Of a DNA stretch of 64,000 nt, positions 1-11,261 are shown one piece after another. The notes beneath the pieces were generated by a model. It had not been told where the DNA came from. It did no database searches and worked only from the letters and a program-made list of their open reading frames with translations. The stretch comes from Gelatoporia subvermispora B. Its lineage: Eukaryota > Basidiomycota > Agaricomycetes > Polyporales > Gelatoporiaceae. The position numbers and the translations under genes were made by a program. The stretch lies in contig KB445795.1 in the NCBI GenBank assembly GCA_000320605.2, positions 1,846,693 through 1,910,692 on the forward strand, in the 5' to 3' direction. Position 1 is the stretch's first letter. Every line of letters begins with the position of its first letter.

Positions 1-531
1 ATACTCTGACTATCCTTGGTACATATAGTATATCGGTGCCACCGGCTTTCCATCGGACACCGCGTGTCGAGATCTTTGCGACCACTATTGCACGCTGTAT
101 TCTAGCATCTTACATCTTTTGCTTAACCTACGTCTATCTCACGCATACATAGATTGTCGCCTTCTAGCATGTATACCTTTAACTTACTTGCACGCCTCGA
201 GCATACTCAACGTATCCGAGCAATACAGTTTGGGTTCTCAATAGAATGTTTCCGTACCACGGCGATCATGAATAATGCAGAAGGACGGTACAGTAGTGCA
301 CCTGTTTTACGAGCCAGCTACTGACCTCCAACGCAATAACCTTGACTCGTTATACAACAAACGACCGCCCGTCACTGATACACTCGTCGAGTGATGACCG
401 AAGAGACACTGGCCCATCGTGATTGAGCGTGACAGACCACGATTCAGCATTCAATGATGACACATTTGGTCATACATAAATTGCCCAATAATACAAAATT
501 GTCCATTTGGATTTTTGCCTTTAGCATTGAC
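1..531. other. no gene seen at left edge
   Basis: I see no open frame with protein-like composition and no recognisable motif here. The stretch lies 3' of the peptidase gene that ends at 532 on the minus strand. It may carry that gene's 3' untranslated region and the flank of a gene outside the window. Confidence 0.5.
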
Positions 532-3500
532 CTAGATATTCCGCTCAATGAAGCTCTCGATGACACCCGCAGGCGTGAGCGGGTACTCCTTGAGGACAAC
601 CTCATCGTTCACGACGAACGTGTTCGGCTGCACGAACAGCTTCCGGGGCTATACCAGATATCAGTCAAACTCATTCGAACGTGACATGTATGAACAGGAC
701 CCACAAGCTTTTTCTTGAGGACGATGTCTCGGATCTCTCCGTCCCATCCCGGCAAGGGCGTCGTCAGAGCAGTGTAGAATTGGCGAGCACCAGGGCCGTC
801 TGCAGTACTTTTGCGCACTTGCAATTCTACTAGTAGTTTGCCGGCGACATCACGGCCCTGGGTGAGAACTTTCTGACGGTCAACCTAGGAGGTAATATCT
901 GGTCAGCGCTGTCTACGATGCAACCGGTACAATACCACGTACGCGGACATAGAGGTTCTCAAGGGCTCCGTCATCTGCGCGAACCTCTTCCAGCCAGGCG
1001 ATGCCGGACTTAATCAAGTGCTGGGTTATTCCCAAGCTATTTGATGTCAGTACATAGCATGTCAGCTCCCAATTTCAATCCTGGCATTGACCGAACGGAC
1101 CGAGCCTGCATGTGTGCCTGTCCATGCTTCTTAGATGCCGGATCGTAGAACTCCAGCCCACGAAGACCAGCCCGGGCCATGATGAGGAAGGTCACATATT
1201 GGATATCTTCTGCAAGCTTCGGCTCCGTGTACTGCAACAAGATCAACAATCGAGTGAAAAGCTCGCATTTAGACAAGCACGCACGTTGAAGATCCGCAGA
1301 ATATCCGGGTTGCTAGCGACTAGTCAAGATCAGCAGAAAGTCGGATATTGTATTACAGCCGCAAACATACGGTATAGGGCCGCAGTCTCAGCGCGGCATT
1401 CTTCCATGGACGAGGATACCTCCCCGAGAACCGAGTCAGGGGTCTGGCCAGGTTTATACCATGACGTGCTACCATGCAATAAGGGCTCAATGTCAAAGTA
1501 CATGCGCAGATCGTTACTTACATCGGCTTTCCTGTGAGCGGGTTGACGATCTAACGGGTTGGTGAGCTTCACGTAGGTGCTTCTCGAGTAACAACATTGA
1601 CCTTCTCCGGGGTGAAATTCCGGGTTCCATCCGCACTCTCTTGGAACAATTTACCGCTCCCGTGACCAAGCAGCTCGTGATTCGCCACTTGCAGCTCGAA
1701 GGCTTGTTTGTCCAGAGCATTGTAGAGCTCGGCGTCATCCGGGTGAATGAAAGTCAGCTCCTCGTCTACAAGCAGATTAGTCTATATCCGATGCGCCCAT
1801 ACTGAAACATACTCGGGGCTTTCGCAGACAGGATGTTCTGACACAAAAATCAGCAACTAACCCTGCGTCACCGGGAGGAATACGTACTGCAAGAGACACA
1901 TTCTTGAATCCAGTCCGTTCGCGGATCTCGTAGTAGTTCTGGACACAATGCATTTAGGCAACGCCATTGGGTCAATTGCAAACAACTCACGGGGATCTAT
2001 AGAGGAAGTGAGGAAACAGGTGTGTTAATCAATAGCATTTATGATAAGTGATCCGATGCATACGTTGATGCCAACGGGAATCCCTGTGATGAACGATAGC
2101 AACAGCCAGGTCGGAAAGAATGAAGGTGAGGCGTACCGCCAGTGGCAAAGTTTACAATCTCCAAGGCAGTAAAGTCAGGTTTTCTGAACACATCGACCTC
2201 GAAGTCTTTGCCCCAAGGAAGCGTTTTGATCAACTCCGGTGCTTGGTCAACGAGTGTCTGGTACTTGGCGCCAAGCTCCTTGTTGACAATGGCAGTGAAA
2301 CCTATAGACGATGAGTACACCATGTTCAACAAGTGTTCCCAAGTGTATTGTGGTAGACGTTACCTTCCCATTCAGCGCGAGCCCCATATGGGTCGACGTA
2401 TGTCTCTACAAAACCGATGTAGCTCTCAACGATCGGGCCGACATCCTTGACCCACTCAGTGGAGGCTTTCTTGTGCGCCGGGATAGAGCCAGTCTCAAAG
2501 CTTGACGAATTCAGGCTCTACGGTGCTACGTAAGCTTGTGCTGGATGACGACTCACGATTCAATGTATCCTTCAATCATCGCGGACTGGTGCTCATTCGC
2601 AGCGTACTTCTTGGCCTGAATACCTCGTTTAGGTATAATGTTCTCGGCAGCAATGAGGGTCACTGACCTCCTTGAGTGCCGCTACAACTTTCTTCATTGG
2701 TTCGCTGAAGTCGCCATATTCAACAGTGAGCTTGAAGCTCTTGCCCTCTGAATCGAGGGTATGCACAGAGTTTGGCTGGGAGTTTGCCGAGGCAACGAGC
2801 AACGTGTAGTCATTTGACCCGTTCTTCCGCACCCTTCCTCAGGCTTTCAGTCACTCAATCGAACGAGTTTGTGCTAGAAATGCTAACCTAGTGTTCAGAA
2901 CGTCGACTCCAATCTTCTCTGCCGCCGCTTGGATCATGGAGACCTCGTCATCAGAGGGCACCTCTCCGAGGTAGTAATTAGACACATGTCCGAGGCTCCG
3001 CTTGCCGATGAAGTTGGCCTCCTCCGGGGACAATTCATAGATATGCTCCTTCAGCTGTGCCAGAAATGTTCTTCAACGATGTACAGATATGGACCACTTG
3101 CACTTATGCTTACTTCGGTCCAAAGAGGGATAGCTTGAGATGCATTGGCAGAGTGCTGTACAGCAGCAGCAAACTTATCCGCCGAGACACGAGGGATGAA
3201 CTTGCTATTCCCGAACGACTTGTAATTCACCAAGTTACTCAAGGCCTGTTGTTCCACGATGTTCAGCACGCAACAGAGATCCCACACCTTGCTCGGCAAA
3301 TCACCTGAATCGTATATTGCAAGAGATCGTCCCACTCCGTAGGTGTCAGATCAGCTTTCTTCCTCAAAGCTTCCAGGTCTGCAAGTTTCCCATTCTCGCT
3401 GAAGGTCAGAATCAACAGTTGGTGCAGTTTCTCCGCTTGCGACGTCCATTGGCCTTGGATGATCTTCCCTCCAGCCCACGAAGCTTGTCCGAGGTAATGG

Positions 3501-3666
3501 GCGTACTTCTTCTCCCTCAAGCTAGCAAGCCGTCAGAACAGGCTGCTGGAAGTTCTCGCAAGTTTTGTAGATCACACCTCAGCAGGGCAAACGAAGCGGC
3601 GACATCAACATTGCACAGAGGCGCTGCGCGGTCGGCGAGGTATCTCTCAGCAGCGACGTTCACCAT
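532..3666 (-). CDS. DPP3: dipeptidyl peptidase III (zinc metallopeptidase M49)
   Basis: Cytosolic zinc exopeptidase that removes N-terminal dipeptides from short peptides. The two family signatures are visible: HELLGH (codons 1662-1679), the zinc and catalytic HExxGH motif, and EECRAE about 250 bases downstream, which supplies the third zinc ligand. Other family blocks are [16 protein letters not shown] near the N-terminus and KLFVQPNTF near the C-terminus. I start at ATG 3666 because the peptide from there ([16 protein letters not shown]) fits the usual fungal N-terminus. The stop is TAG at 532-534. The gene is split by many short introns. Ones I could place are 3532-3577, 1997-2063, 1939-1990 and a last one of about 60 nt ending in TATAG just before the KLFVQPNTF exon. 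A 6-nt exon at 1991-1996 restores the conserved GINIPNY block. No frame damage is seen, so the gene looks intact. Confidence 0.93.
1991..1996 (-). other. 6-nt microexon (Ile-Pro) of the DPP III gene
   Basis: The upstream exon ends at 2064 after GIN, followed by donor GTATGC. The next exon begins at 1938 with NYYEIR, preceded by a CCAG acceptor. The family block reads GINIPNY, so only Ile-Pro is missing. Exactly ATCCCC lies at 1991-1996 on the minus strand, between an ATAG acceptor and a GTGAGT donor, and both junctions are phase 0. Without it the two residues would be lost. Confidence 0.75.
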
Positions 3667-4184
3667 TGTCCTTGTCGTGAAAGCAAGTCTGAGTACAGGT
3701 AGCGAAGGACGTCGGACAGATGTACGCGATAAATTCAAGTGATAGCGTGCTCCGTGCACACCCCCAGATAATCGCATGCGAGTCGATGAGCACAAGGTCA
3801 GGTCCAGCCACTGAGGATCTCTCACATCCGGTAACGACCGGTCTATCCATGCGCGTCAAAGGCTCGCGGGTACATGCTGCAGCACGAACACACCACTCTA
3901 CAGTACTGAAGTTCCTCTATTTATACAGAGTCTTCCACCATTCAAAGAGGGGACTGTGGAGGTATAGACTTTTTGTGCTTGAAGCCGGTGGCAAATATAG
4001 ATTGACCTTAGAGATTATAGCGACATTCCGATGACGTAGTCAGTCAATTGGCATCTGCTACGATAAGTTGATCGAGTACCAAACCGACAAGATTGCAAGC
4101 TCACCATTATAATCAAAATCAGCTATTAAGAAGCACCACACTCGCAGTGGTCAGTTTAGGCCTCAAGCCTCGCAGAAATTGGCT
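3667..4184. other. intergenic, 5' flank of the peptidase gene
   Basis: I see no supported gene in these 518 bases. They separate the start of the peptidase gene from the 3' end of the TPR gene; both are transcribed leftward, so the stretch should contain the peptidase promoter. No clear TATA element was picked out. Confidence 0.5.
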
Positions 4185-5780
4185 TTACGTGTCGCGAGTC
4201 TTGCGCGCGGCCTCCCTCACCCTAACGTAGTTAGACCAAAGGGCGGTCCACTCTTTCTCCAACGTTCCTTCGCCTGCTTGACCAATACCTCCCGCCCTAT
4301 CGGTAGACACACCCGCCCAACCAAGAGCTCGCTCATAGTACTCCAGGGCCTTGATGATGGATTCTGAACCACCGTTTCGTTCAGTCAGGATACCCATCAG
4401 GGACCAAGCCTCGGCAGCAGTCCGTCGCGCATCGCGCAAGAGGCTCGTCGCTGGCCGCTTCATCGAGCGGTTCTGAGCGTAGGCGGAGACAAGGGGTGCT
4501 TCTGTTGACGGCGGGTGAGGAATGCGAGAACCGGGTGCGTCGGGATGCTCGATCGGCCGGCCGACCAAAGATTGAGCTACCCGCTCAGATGATTCGGCTG
4601 CTCTATAAAGCCATTGTACAGAGTCCGCAGTCTTCACTTTGCGTGCATACAGGACCTCTGCAAGATGGATGGAAATCAAGGAAGATCGGTGGAGGAGATA
4701 CAGGGCATGCAAGGCTTGTGGTGGAGAAGCGCTTTCAGCAGACTGAGGTTGTGGGATGGATCTCAGAAGGTTGAGTGAAGATTCCTCTACCGCCTGCGCT
4801 TGCTTCAGATCTCCGGTAGTGGCATAATGGGCTGACAAAGAGACCAAGGTGGAGGCGAGTGTTCGCTGTGCGATAGGAGCGGAAGGAGGAGCTGGTGGGA
4901 TGGCCGGAATAGTCGTTTGCGCATCGCTGGGTTGCTGATCTGTTGTAAGTTGAAGTGACCGCGCCCACCAATGTAAGGCTGCAACTCGATCTCCCAGACG
5001 AGCATTGACATCCCCGAGTTTGAGTGCTATACGCGCGGCATCAAGACCTTTGCTGGGCAGACCAGCCCATACGCGCTCGTATCCTGCGCGTGCTTCATAC
5101 AGAGCATCCCTTGTGCCCATGCGTTCCATGATGTTGGCATGCCTGGCGATGAGTTCAGTTACAGTCCCTGGGCAGACGTTGCCGAGAGTGTTTTCTTTAA
5201 CGGCAATATTGATAGCGATGTTGAGAAAATCTTGGGCATACTCCAAGCGAGCTTCGACAATGTCCAGATCGCCTGACTTCTTGCCACCGTGGACTGCTGT
5301 TCTGGAGCCCATTGCGCCTAGACCGGGGCCTGTACCCCAATGCTGTGCTGCCCATGCACTCCTGACAGCCATCCTGCCCTTCAGCCCTAGCCCTGGGTCA
5401 GTGCCTCCGAAAGGACCAGACCACCTCTCTGCCTCAAGATCCCACTGCCACTTGTGGACTTCTTCGTCTGTCTCCGGAGCAAGCTCTACGTTCTCCACCC
5501 AGACATGTGTCGCAAATAGCGCAGTGAATGTTGTAGCACCCACAAAGACAAGACCAATGGCAGAGAATATGAAGAATCTTCTGAGAACGTCTATCGAGGT
5601 GCTGGCGCTAGAGTAGAATCGATCATGGATTGGATTCACTGGTGGCGGACCAGTGGGCTCGGATGACGATGGTGAAACTCGATTTTCGCTAGAGGCATAT
5701 CTACGTGGTTGAAATCGAGATATCCCGCGTGAGCGACGAATACATTGCTGTACTAGAGGGCGGGAGGTTCTAGAGAACAT
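4185..5780 (-). CDS. mitochondrial inner-membrane TPR protein, Mgr3-like
   Basis: A single-exon protein of about 531 residues. I start at ATG 5780 rather than the in-frame ATG at 5873 because the sequence from 5780 is a classic matrix presequence: rich in Arg and Ser, no acids, ending in RRYASS. A hydrophobic segment (FFIFSAIGLVFVGATTFTAL) then gives one transmembrane helix. The rest is helical with TPR-like pairs (for example EARAGYERVWAGLP and RVAALHWWARSLQL). Blocks such as KWQWDLEAERW and GLKGRMAVRSAWAAQHWG resemble fungal proteins annotated as Mgr3-type. In yeast Mgr3 presents substrates to the i-AAA protease Yme1, and the Yme1 gene lies about 7.5 kb away in this window. The family assignment is from memory and moderate; a plain mitochondrial TPR protein is the alternative. 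It shares a short divergent promoter with RAD3. Confidence 0.65.
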   Translation of the reverse strand: MFSRTSRPLVQQCIRRSRGISRFQPRRYASSENRVSPSSSEPTGPPPVNPIHDRFYSSASTSIDVLRRFFIFSAIGLVFVGATTFTALFATHVWVENVELAPETDEEVHKWQWDLEAERWSGPFGGTDPGLGLKGRMAVRSAWAAQHWGTGPGLGAMGSRTAVHGGKKSGDLDIVEARLEYAQDFLNIAINIAVKENTLGNVCPGTVTELIARHANIMERMGTRDALYEARAGYERVWAGLPSKGLDAARIALKLGDVNARLGDRVAALHWWARSLQLTTDQQPSDAQTTIPAIPPAPPSAPIAQRTLASTLVSLSAHYATTGDLKQAQAVEESSLNLLRSIPQPQSAESASPPQALHALYLLHRSSLISIHLAEVLYARKVKTADSVQWLYRAAESSERVAQSLVGRPIEHPDAPGSRIPHPPSTEAPLVSAYAQNRSMKRPATSLLRDARRTAAEAWSLMGILTERNGGSESIIKALEYYERALGWAGVSTDRAGGIGQAGEGTLEKEWTALWSNYVRVREAARKTRDT

Positions 5781-6033
5781 CAGGAGAAACGAAGACGGCG
5801 GCGACGCTCGGCGACGATGGCGGGTAGCGCTGGGCGTGACGCAGAGTGACGCGTGAACCACGTGATCTCTCATTTAGCGCGACGCGATATTAGCGCTCGA
5901 AATTGCCGCTAACTGTCGCTTCGTCTTAGTCGATCGGCAGCGTTCCTCCAACCCGCTGCCTCCGGACCTCTCATTTCCTTGCCTTTGGCCTTTCTCACTT
6001 CTGCCTAATTCACAGCGCCTTTTGATTCCCAAG
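5781..6033. promoter_or_regulatory. bidirectional promoter, TPR gene / RAD3
   Basis: The two coding starts are divergent and only 253 bp apart, so both promoters must lie here or overlap the neighbouring 5' ends. I see no TATA box of good quality; the RAD3 side is C/T-rich just before its ATG. Confidence 0.6.
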
Positions 6034-9000
6034 ATGAAGTTTCATATTGATGACCTACCCGTAAGTTCTCAGTGCCGTTACTCCTGACCTGCGTTCTCAC
6101 CCTGAACTGTGCGACAGATAATATTCCCTTATGACCGGATATACCCTGGTGAATAGCAAATAATGTGGACTTTGTGATCTGGACTGAGACGCAAGTAGAA
6201 CAATATGCCTATATGTGTGATCTAAAACGCACCCTTGATGCCACGGTGAGCGCACCAGTTGCTCCCTTACGTGCTCGTACTGAAATTTGGCGGTCATTGA
6301 GGGACATTGTGTCCTAGAGATGCCCTCTGGTACAGGCAAAACTGTATCATTATTGTCACTCATTGTATCATATCAACAAGTATGTTGTTTTTCTAGTTGT
6401 TGTCCGGATGCTGACGACCTCGCAGTTTTACCCCAACAAACGGAAATTGATATACTGTTCGCGTACCGTTCCCGAGATTGAGAAAGCTCTGGCTGAGCTC
6501 AAGAGATTGATGGATTACCGCATGACATGCGCGGAAACGGAAGAAGAGAAGGCCAAGGAACAGAATTTCTACGGCCTCGGGTTAACAAGCCGCAAAAACC
6601 TGTGTCTGCATCCAGAGGTGAGTACCCACTTATTTGCTTTCCTCTCTACATAGACGCCTGGGTCCCAGACGTCCTGTTATTTGCCCCGGCCTCAAGTGCT
6701 TTCTCTAGCTCTGAGAGTGTCTGAATACCTTCGTCATAGGTGTCGAAGGAGAAGAAGGGCAGAGTCGTGGATGCACGATGTCGTGATCTCACAAATTCTG
6801 CGGTGTGCGAAAAGGGCCGCCAAAATCCAGGTTCCGTTGAGTTATGCGACTGGCATGAGGTACGTACTCCGACGTCGGCTTGATGCACCCCGGGTGCTGA
6901 ATGCTTGTCTTACATCAGAACCTCGGGCAAATGGAACCCGGAAACCTGATTCCACCGGGAATTTGGACCCTGGCCGACGTTCTACAGTACGGTCGTGATA
7001 AGCGTGTCTGTCCATACTTCCTCGTGCGGCGGATGGTGTGTCTACTTTGTCTTCCGGTCGTTAGATTCTGAATTGTCAAATAGATGCCGTTTGTCGACGT
7101 CATCATCTATTCCTTCCATTATCTACTGGATCCGAAAGTCGCCGAGCAGGTATCGCGAGAAGTGTCAAAGGATGCCATCGTTGTATTTGATGAAGCCCAC
7201 AATATTGGTAGGCAAGGTGTTGGATCAGAGTATGATATGTTCTAGATTGATTGCCATCAGATAACGTCTGCATCGAGTCTTTGAGCATCGATCTTACGAG
7301 ACCGATGCTTGATTCCGCCGCACGAAGTGTTGGCAGGTTGGGTGAGAAAATCGAGGAGTATGGTTGCCTCGTGCTCACGCGTCTACTTACTGACACATTA
7401 CCCTTGTAGGATCAAGAAGACAGATGCGTCCAAACTCCAGGACGAGTATGCCAAGCTCGTCGAGGGTCTGCAGGAGGCATCCCAAGACGAGGACTCATTT
7501 ATGGCGAACCCTGGTGCGTTGTAGACATACCAGCGTCGGTCTCACGAGCACTCCGTTGACCAACCGCCTTAGTTTTACCCGAAGACTTACTGAAAGAGGC
7601 CATACCTGGCAATATTCGGAAGGCGGAACACTTCGTTGCCTTTCTCAAGCGCTTTGTGGAATACTTGAAGGTCCGCTGTCCGTCTTCCATATACTATAAT
7701 TTCCCAATAGGAACAATTTCTCCCAGACTAGAATGCGCGTCCTTCATGTAGTCGCCGAGACCCCACTCTCCTTCCTTCAGCACCTAAAAGACATTACGTA
7801 TATCGAGCGGCGACCGTTACGGTGTGTCCAAATGACTGATCGTTAGCAGCGGATCCTTGACAGATTTGATTCGCAGCTTCTGCGCCGAGCGTCTGCAATC
7901 GCTCGTGCGCACGCTGGAACTCAATCGATTGGACGAGTTGTCAGCCTTGCAAAAGGTGGCTGGTTTCGCCACATTGGTAGCAACATACGAGAAAGGTCAG
8001 CCTTTGGCCAAAATCATTCATACGCGGCAGCTGACCGAAACCGCATGCAGGATTTCTGCTCATCCTTGAACCGTTCGAAACCGACAACGCAACCGTGCCC
8101 AATCCCATTTTCCATTTAACGTAAGTTGATGTCTATTATTGCAAGCTTCAGCCGCCTACAGGTCATGCGATAGATGCCTGGACCCAGCGATCGCTATCAA
8201 GCCAGTCTTCGAGCGCTTCAGCACGGTCGTAATCACTTCCGGAACCATCTCACCTTTGGACATGTATCCCAAAATGCTGCAATTTACCCCGGTTGTCCAG
8301 GAGACTTACTCGATGACGCTCACCCGGAATTCCTTTTTGCCTCTAGTAAGTTGTCTTACTCATTAGTCAGGAGCTACCCTTGACGAGGATTAGGTCATTA
8401 CTCGAGGTAGTGACCAAGTTGCCATCAGCTCTCGCTTCGAAGTCAGGAATGACCCCGCTGTTGTCCGCAATTTCGGAAGCATTCTAGTCGAGTATAGCAA
8501 GATTGTCCCAGATGGCATCGTTGCATTCTTCCCCAGTTACCTTTACATGGAGTCGATCGTAGCCGCCTGGAATGATATGGTGTGTTCCTGACGCCCTCGA
8601 GTATTGTATTGTAGGGTGGCTGATATCCCACACTAGGGCATCCTCAATGAGGTCTGGAAGCACAAGCTCATCTTTGTTGAGACGCCAGACGCAAATGAGA
8701 CGAGCATTGCTCTGGAAAACTATCGCCGGGTGCGCAACGGCACTACACACGTGCTCTCAGGTTTGCGCGGACCTGTATTGACACATAACACAGGCATGTG
8801 ATAACGGCAGGGGTGCTGTCCTTCTGTCAGTCGCTCGTGGCAAGGTGTCCGAGGGAATCGATTTCGACCATAACTACGGACGAGCTGTCATTATGTTTGG
8901 GTAGGAGTCTGTTCCTTCTTGGGTTACTGCGCTTCTCTTCTGATGTGGTGCGACAGAGTCCCATATCAATACACGGAAAGCCGTATCTTGAAAGCACGGC

Positions 9001-9522
9001 TGGAATACCTCCGAGATGCTTATCGGATCCGGGAGTCGGAATTCCTCGGCTTCGATGCGATGCGGACTGCTGCGCAGTGTGTCGGGCGAGTACTTCGCGG
9101 AAAGACAGACTGGGGCCTTATGGTCTTTGCAGATAAGGTGCGTGAGAGCTAATCACTGAAGCAGACGTTGCCTGAGCTTCCTCACGGCGTGCCAGCGGTT
9201 CGCACGTGCTGATAAGCGCGCGAAGTTGCCCCGATGGATCAACCAATACATTACGGAAACGGCGTCGAATTTGTCCACAGACATGGCGCTTACTCTGTCA
9301 AAATTATTCATGCGGACAATATCGCAAAATCCGAACGAAAACCAGACGGGAATATCGCTCTGGACGCTGGAAGATATCGAGAAGGCGCAAGCCAAGCAGA
9401 AGGCGCTCGCCCTCGAGGCACAGCAGCAGCAAGATCAACACATGGATGACGCTGAAGACGAGTATTACGGCGACGGAGGTCTGGACGACGAAATTCTGCG
9501 CGAAATTGATCTCGATGTATGA
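6034..9522 (+). CDS. RAD3: TFIIH 5'-3' DNA helicase subunit (XPD/Rad3)
   Basis: ATP-dependent, iron-sulfur helicase of TFIIH, needed for nucleotide excision repair and RNA polymerase II initiation; it acts in the nucleus. The product starts MKFHIDDLP, as in yeast Rad3. Walker A (PSGTGKT) falls near 6320, the Fe-S domain carries Cys residues at [26 protein letters not shown] and VCPYF, the DEAH box (VVFDEAHNI) is near 7190, and helicase domain 2 contains [13 protein letters not shown] and [12 protein letters not shown]. The C-terminus is acidic and ends [11 protein letters not shown] 9520-9522. At least a dozen introns split it, the first after codon 9, followed by a 31-nt exon. Reading through all junctions gives a continuous, full-length protein of the usual size (near 780-800 residues). 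No missing motif was seen. Confidence 0.96.
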
Positions 9523-9611
9523 TACAAATGTACAGGTGCTGGGCTTCCATAGATATGTACAATCAGATACATGCGGTCGTTGTAAGAGCCTCCCCGTCGA
9601 CCCTAACTTCT

Positions 9612-9938
9612 TCAACAGTACTTGCATTTGCCCGGGACCTAACGACACGTCAGCCGAGAACTCTGACTTGAAAGCAAGGACTCACTTCGCCCGTAGTAAT
9701 GCGTTCCGGCTGGCTGTGGACGGTGTCAGCCACTGCCAGCGGTGCGTCGAACGTAGTCCGTTACTCACGTCCAGTACCGGCGACAATTGCAAGCCGGAGT
9801 TCCCGGCGCCCCGCAAGTGGGGGGATGTGCGCTGCTCAGGGCACAAACGCGCTCGCCGCAATCGACGTTGTGTTCGTCGGTAAATATCAGATCGCCGCAC
9901 TCAGCGGCCTTGACGAATCTGAGGACGCGATGGCACAT
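9612..9938 (-). CDS. small Cys-rich protein of a basidiomycete family
   Basis: From ATG 9938 the frame reads MCHRVLRFVKAAECGDLIF and continues with VDCGERVC, PPTCGAPGTPACNCRRYW. The spacing of Cys and His, with a terminal CxCxRY-type motif, matches a family of short uncharacterised Agaricomycete proteins I recall; no function is known to me. A GTGAGT donor follows at 9768. The likely last exon reads PGKCKYC then TGA at 9612-9614, which would complete a final Cys pair, but with the plainest splice sites that frame is off by one, so the 3' end is unresolved. An ATG directly after an acceptor-like TAG suggests a 5' UTR intron and an upstream exon near 10000-10282. It is probably a zinc-binding protein, by inference from the Cys pattern only. 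Confidence 0.5.
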
Positions 9939-10733
9939 CTAGGCGGGAAGGAGGTCAGATGGGGCATCGGCAGCGAGAACACTGCCACCGAGCAGGGTAA
10001 CTCACGATGAGCGTCTGAGGCGGTCGGCGGAGGTAGGAGGTAGCAAAGATAGATGCGGAGGCTGGCGTGTCCGGGTCAACCTGCCCAGTGAAATGCAGAT
10101 CGAAGTCCCCTCTCAATCTTGATCGAGCCTGTGCAATGCTGGGTCCAACAGGCTCAATCAACTGGCGTAACTTGAATCGGTCCCGCGATGTAAGCTGGTT
10201 GTTGCTGGCTGCTGCTGGCAGTGGAGGCTGACGACGACGGCGCTGACCGGCTAGCGAGGGTCTGTCCTCGACTGGGATCCATTTCGGCCCTCGCTTTATA
10301 ACGTTAAGTCTCGTGCGTGCAAAATTCCAGCTCACAGTCCATCGGAAATCTGCGCACAAATCGCCCACAGATCGGGTTCGTGTCCCACATTGCGTAGCCG
10401 CCGAACAAGACATTCGCGCAGAACCAGGCAGAACCCTGGTACGCGTCTACAGCATGCGGTTGATCAGAGCATGAGGTCAGCGGGTATTCGGAGGCCCCCA
10501 TTGCGCGCGGAGCCCTGCCAGACGATGCAGACCAGCCAAAAGGAGCCAAATCTCGTCGAAGTTTCCGGGAGAGCTGCAATGCAATGCAAACCGTAATAAC
10601 CACGTGAAGCCAACCTCCCCGCCCAGGCATATCCCGAAGAACGCAAGGTAGCGACGCTTTTCTCAGCTCCAGCGCCTCCTCCATCCGGTCCCCATGTCAC
10701 TTCTCCTTGTCTTTTCCCCTCAGACCCTGTCTC

Positions 10734-11261
10734 ATGACAATTTATGAAAATATGTGGATGAATATTCCCTACGACTCTAATTCGGACGTGTACAACAAAC
10801 AAATCGAGTTCATCGCCGATGCAAACGCCCACGACTCACCCTCGATGATTGGCGCACCCCCCGCTATGCAATCCGGATGCCGTTCACGCCAGCTCGTCGA
10901 GACGACCGTTCGACGCCGGGCACGGTTCTCAAAGTGGGAGGACCGGTGTCAAAGTCAGGGGCTGGGCATTTTAGCCTGCCTGCTGACTCTCACTGAGCCC
11001 TTGTCTGAAGATCGGCTGCTGCGTAAGGGCATCCTGCTCGTGCCTGAATTTTCTCGTCTCCCAGCTTGGCTGTCATTCGCTGATAGCGCTTGCTTCCGGG
11101 CCTCACTCACGTTTGATTGTGCGCTCAACGGTCCGCATTATCTGGGCGTCAAAGCGGCCCATTTTCGTCGTTTTCCAGCTCATGGGCTAACCCTCCAGCT
11201 CAAGCATCAGCCATTTGTTTCCTGCGCCAACGCCATTAAAATAGCTCCTGACGATAGTTGA
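10734..11261 (+). CDS. orphan open frame, hypothetical
   Basis: A 175-codon open frame from ATG 10734 (MTIYENMWMNIPYDSNSDVY) to a stop at 11261. I recognise no family or domain. The first 35 residues look protein-like, while the rest is of ordinary composition with no clear structure. It sits in a gene-poor stretch and could be chance. The opposite strand also carries an open frame over its first part. Confidence 0.2.
   Translation: MTIYENMWMNIPYDSNSDVYNKQIEFIADANAHDSPSMIGAPPAMQSGCRSRQLVETTVRRRARFSKWEDRCQSQGLGILACLLTLTEPLSEDRLLRKGILLVPEFSRLPAWLSFADSACFRASLTFDCALNGPHYLGVKAAHFRRFPAHGLTLQLKHQPFVSCANAIKIAPDDS

Noticed and set aside
5005..5616. 203-codon plus-strand open frame
   Set aside because: It is the antisense of the TPR gene, with no family and no features.
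5781..5873. Upstream in-frame ATG at 5873 for the mitochondrial TPR protein
   Set aside because: The 31 extra residues would bury a strong mitochondrial presequence that begins at 5780. The upstream part looks like 5' untranslated sequence.
9206..9883. Plus-strand open frame of 225 codons over the 3' end of RAD3
   Set aside because: It is an out-of-frame reading of the last RAD3 exon that runs on into the next intergenic stretch. The RAD3 frame itself matches the family to the last residue.
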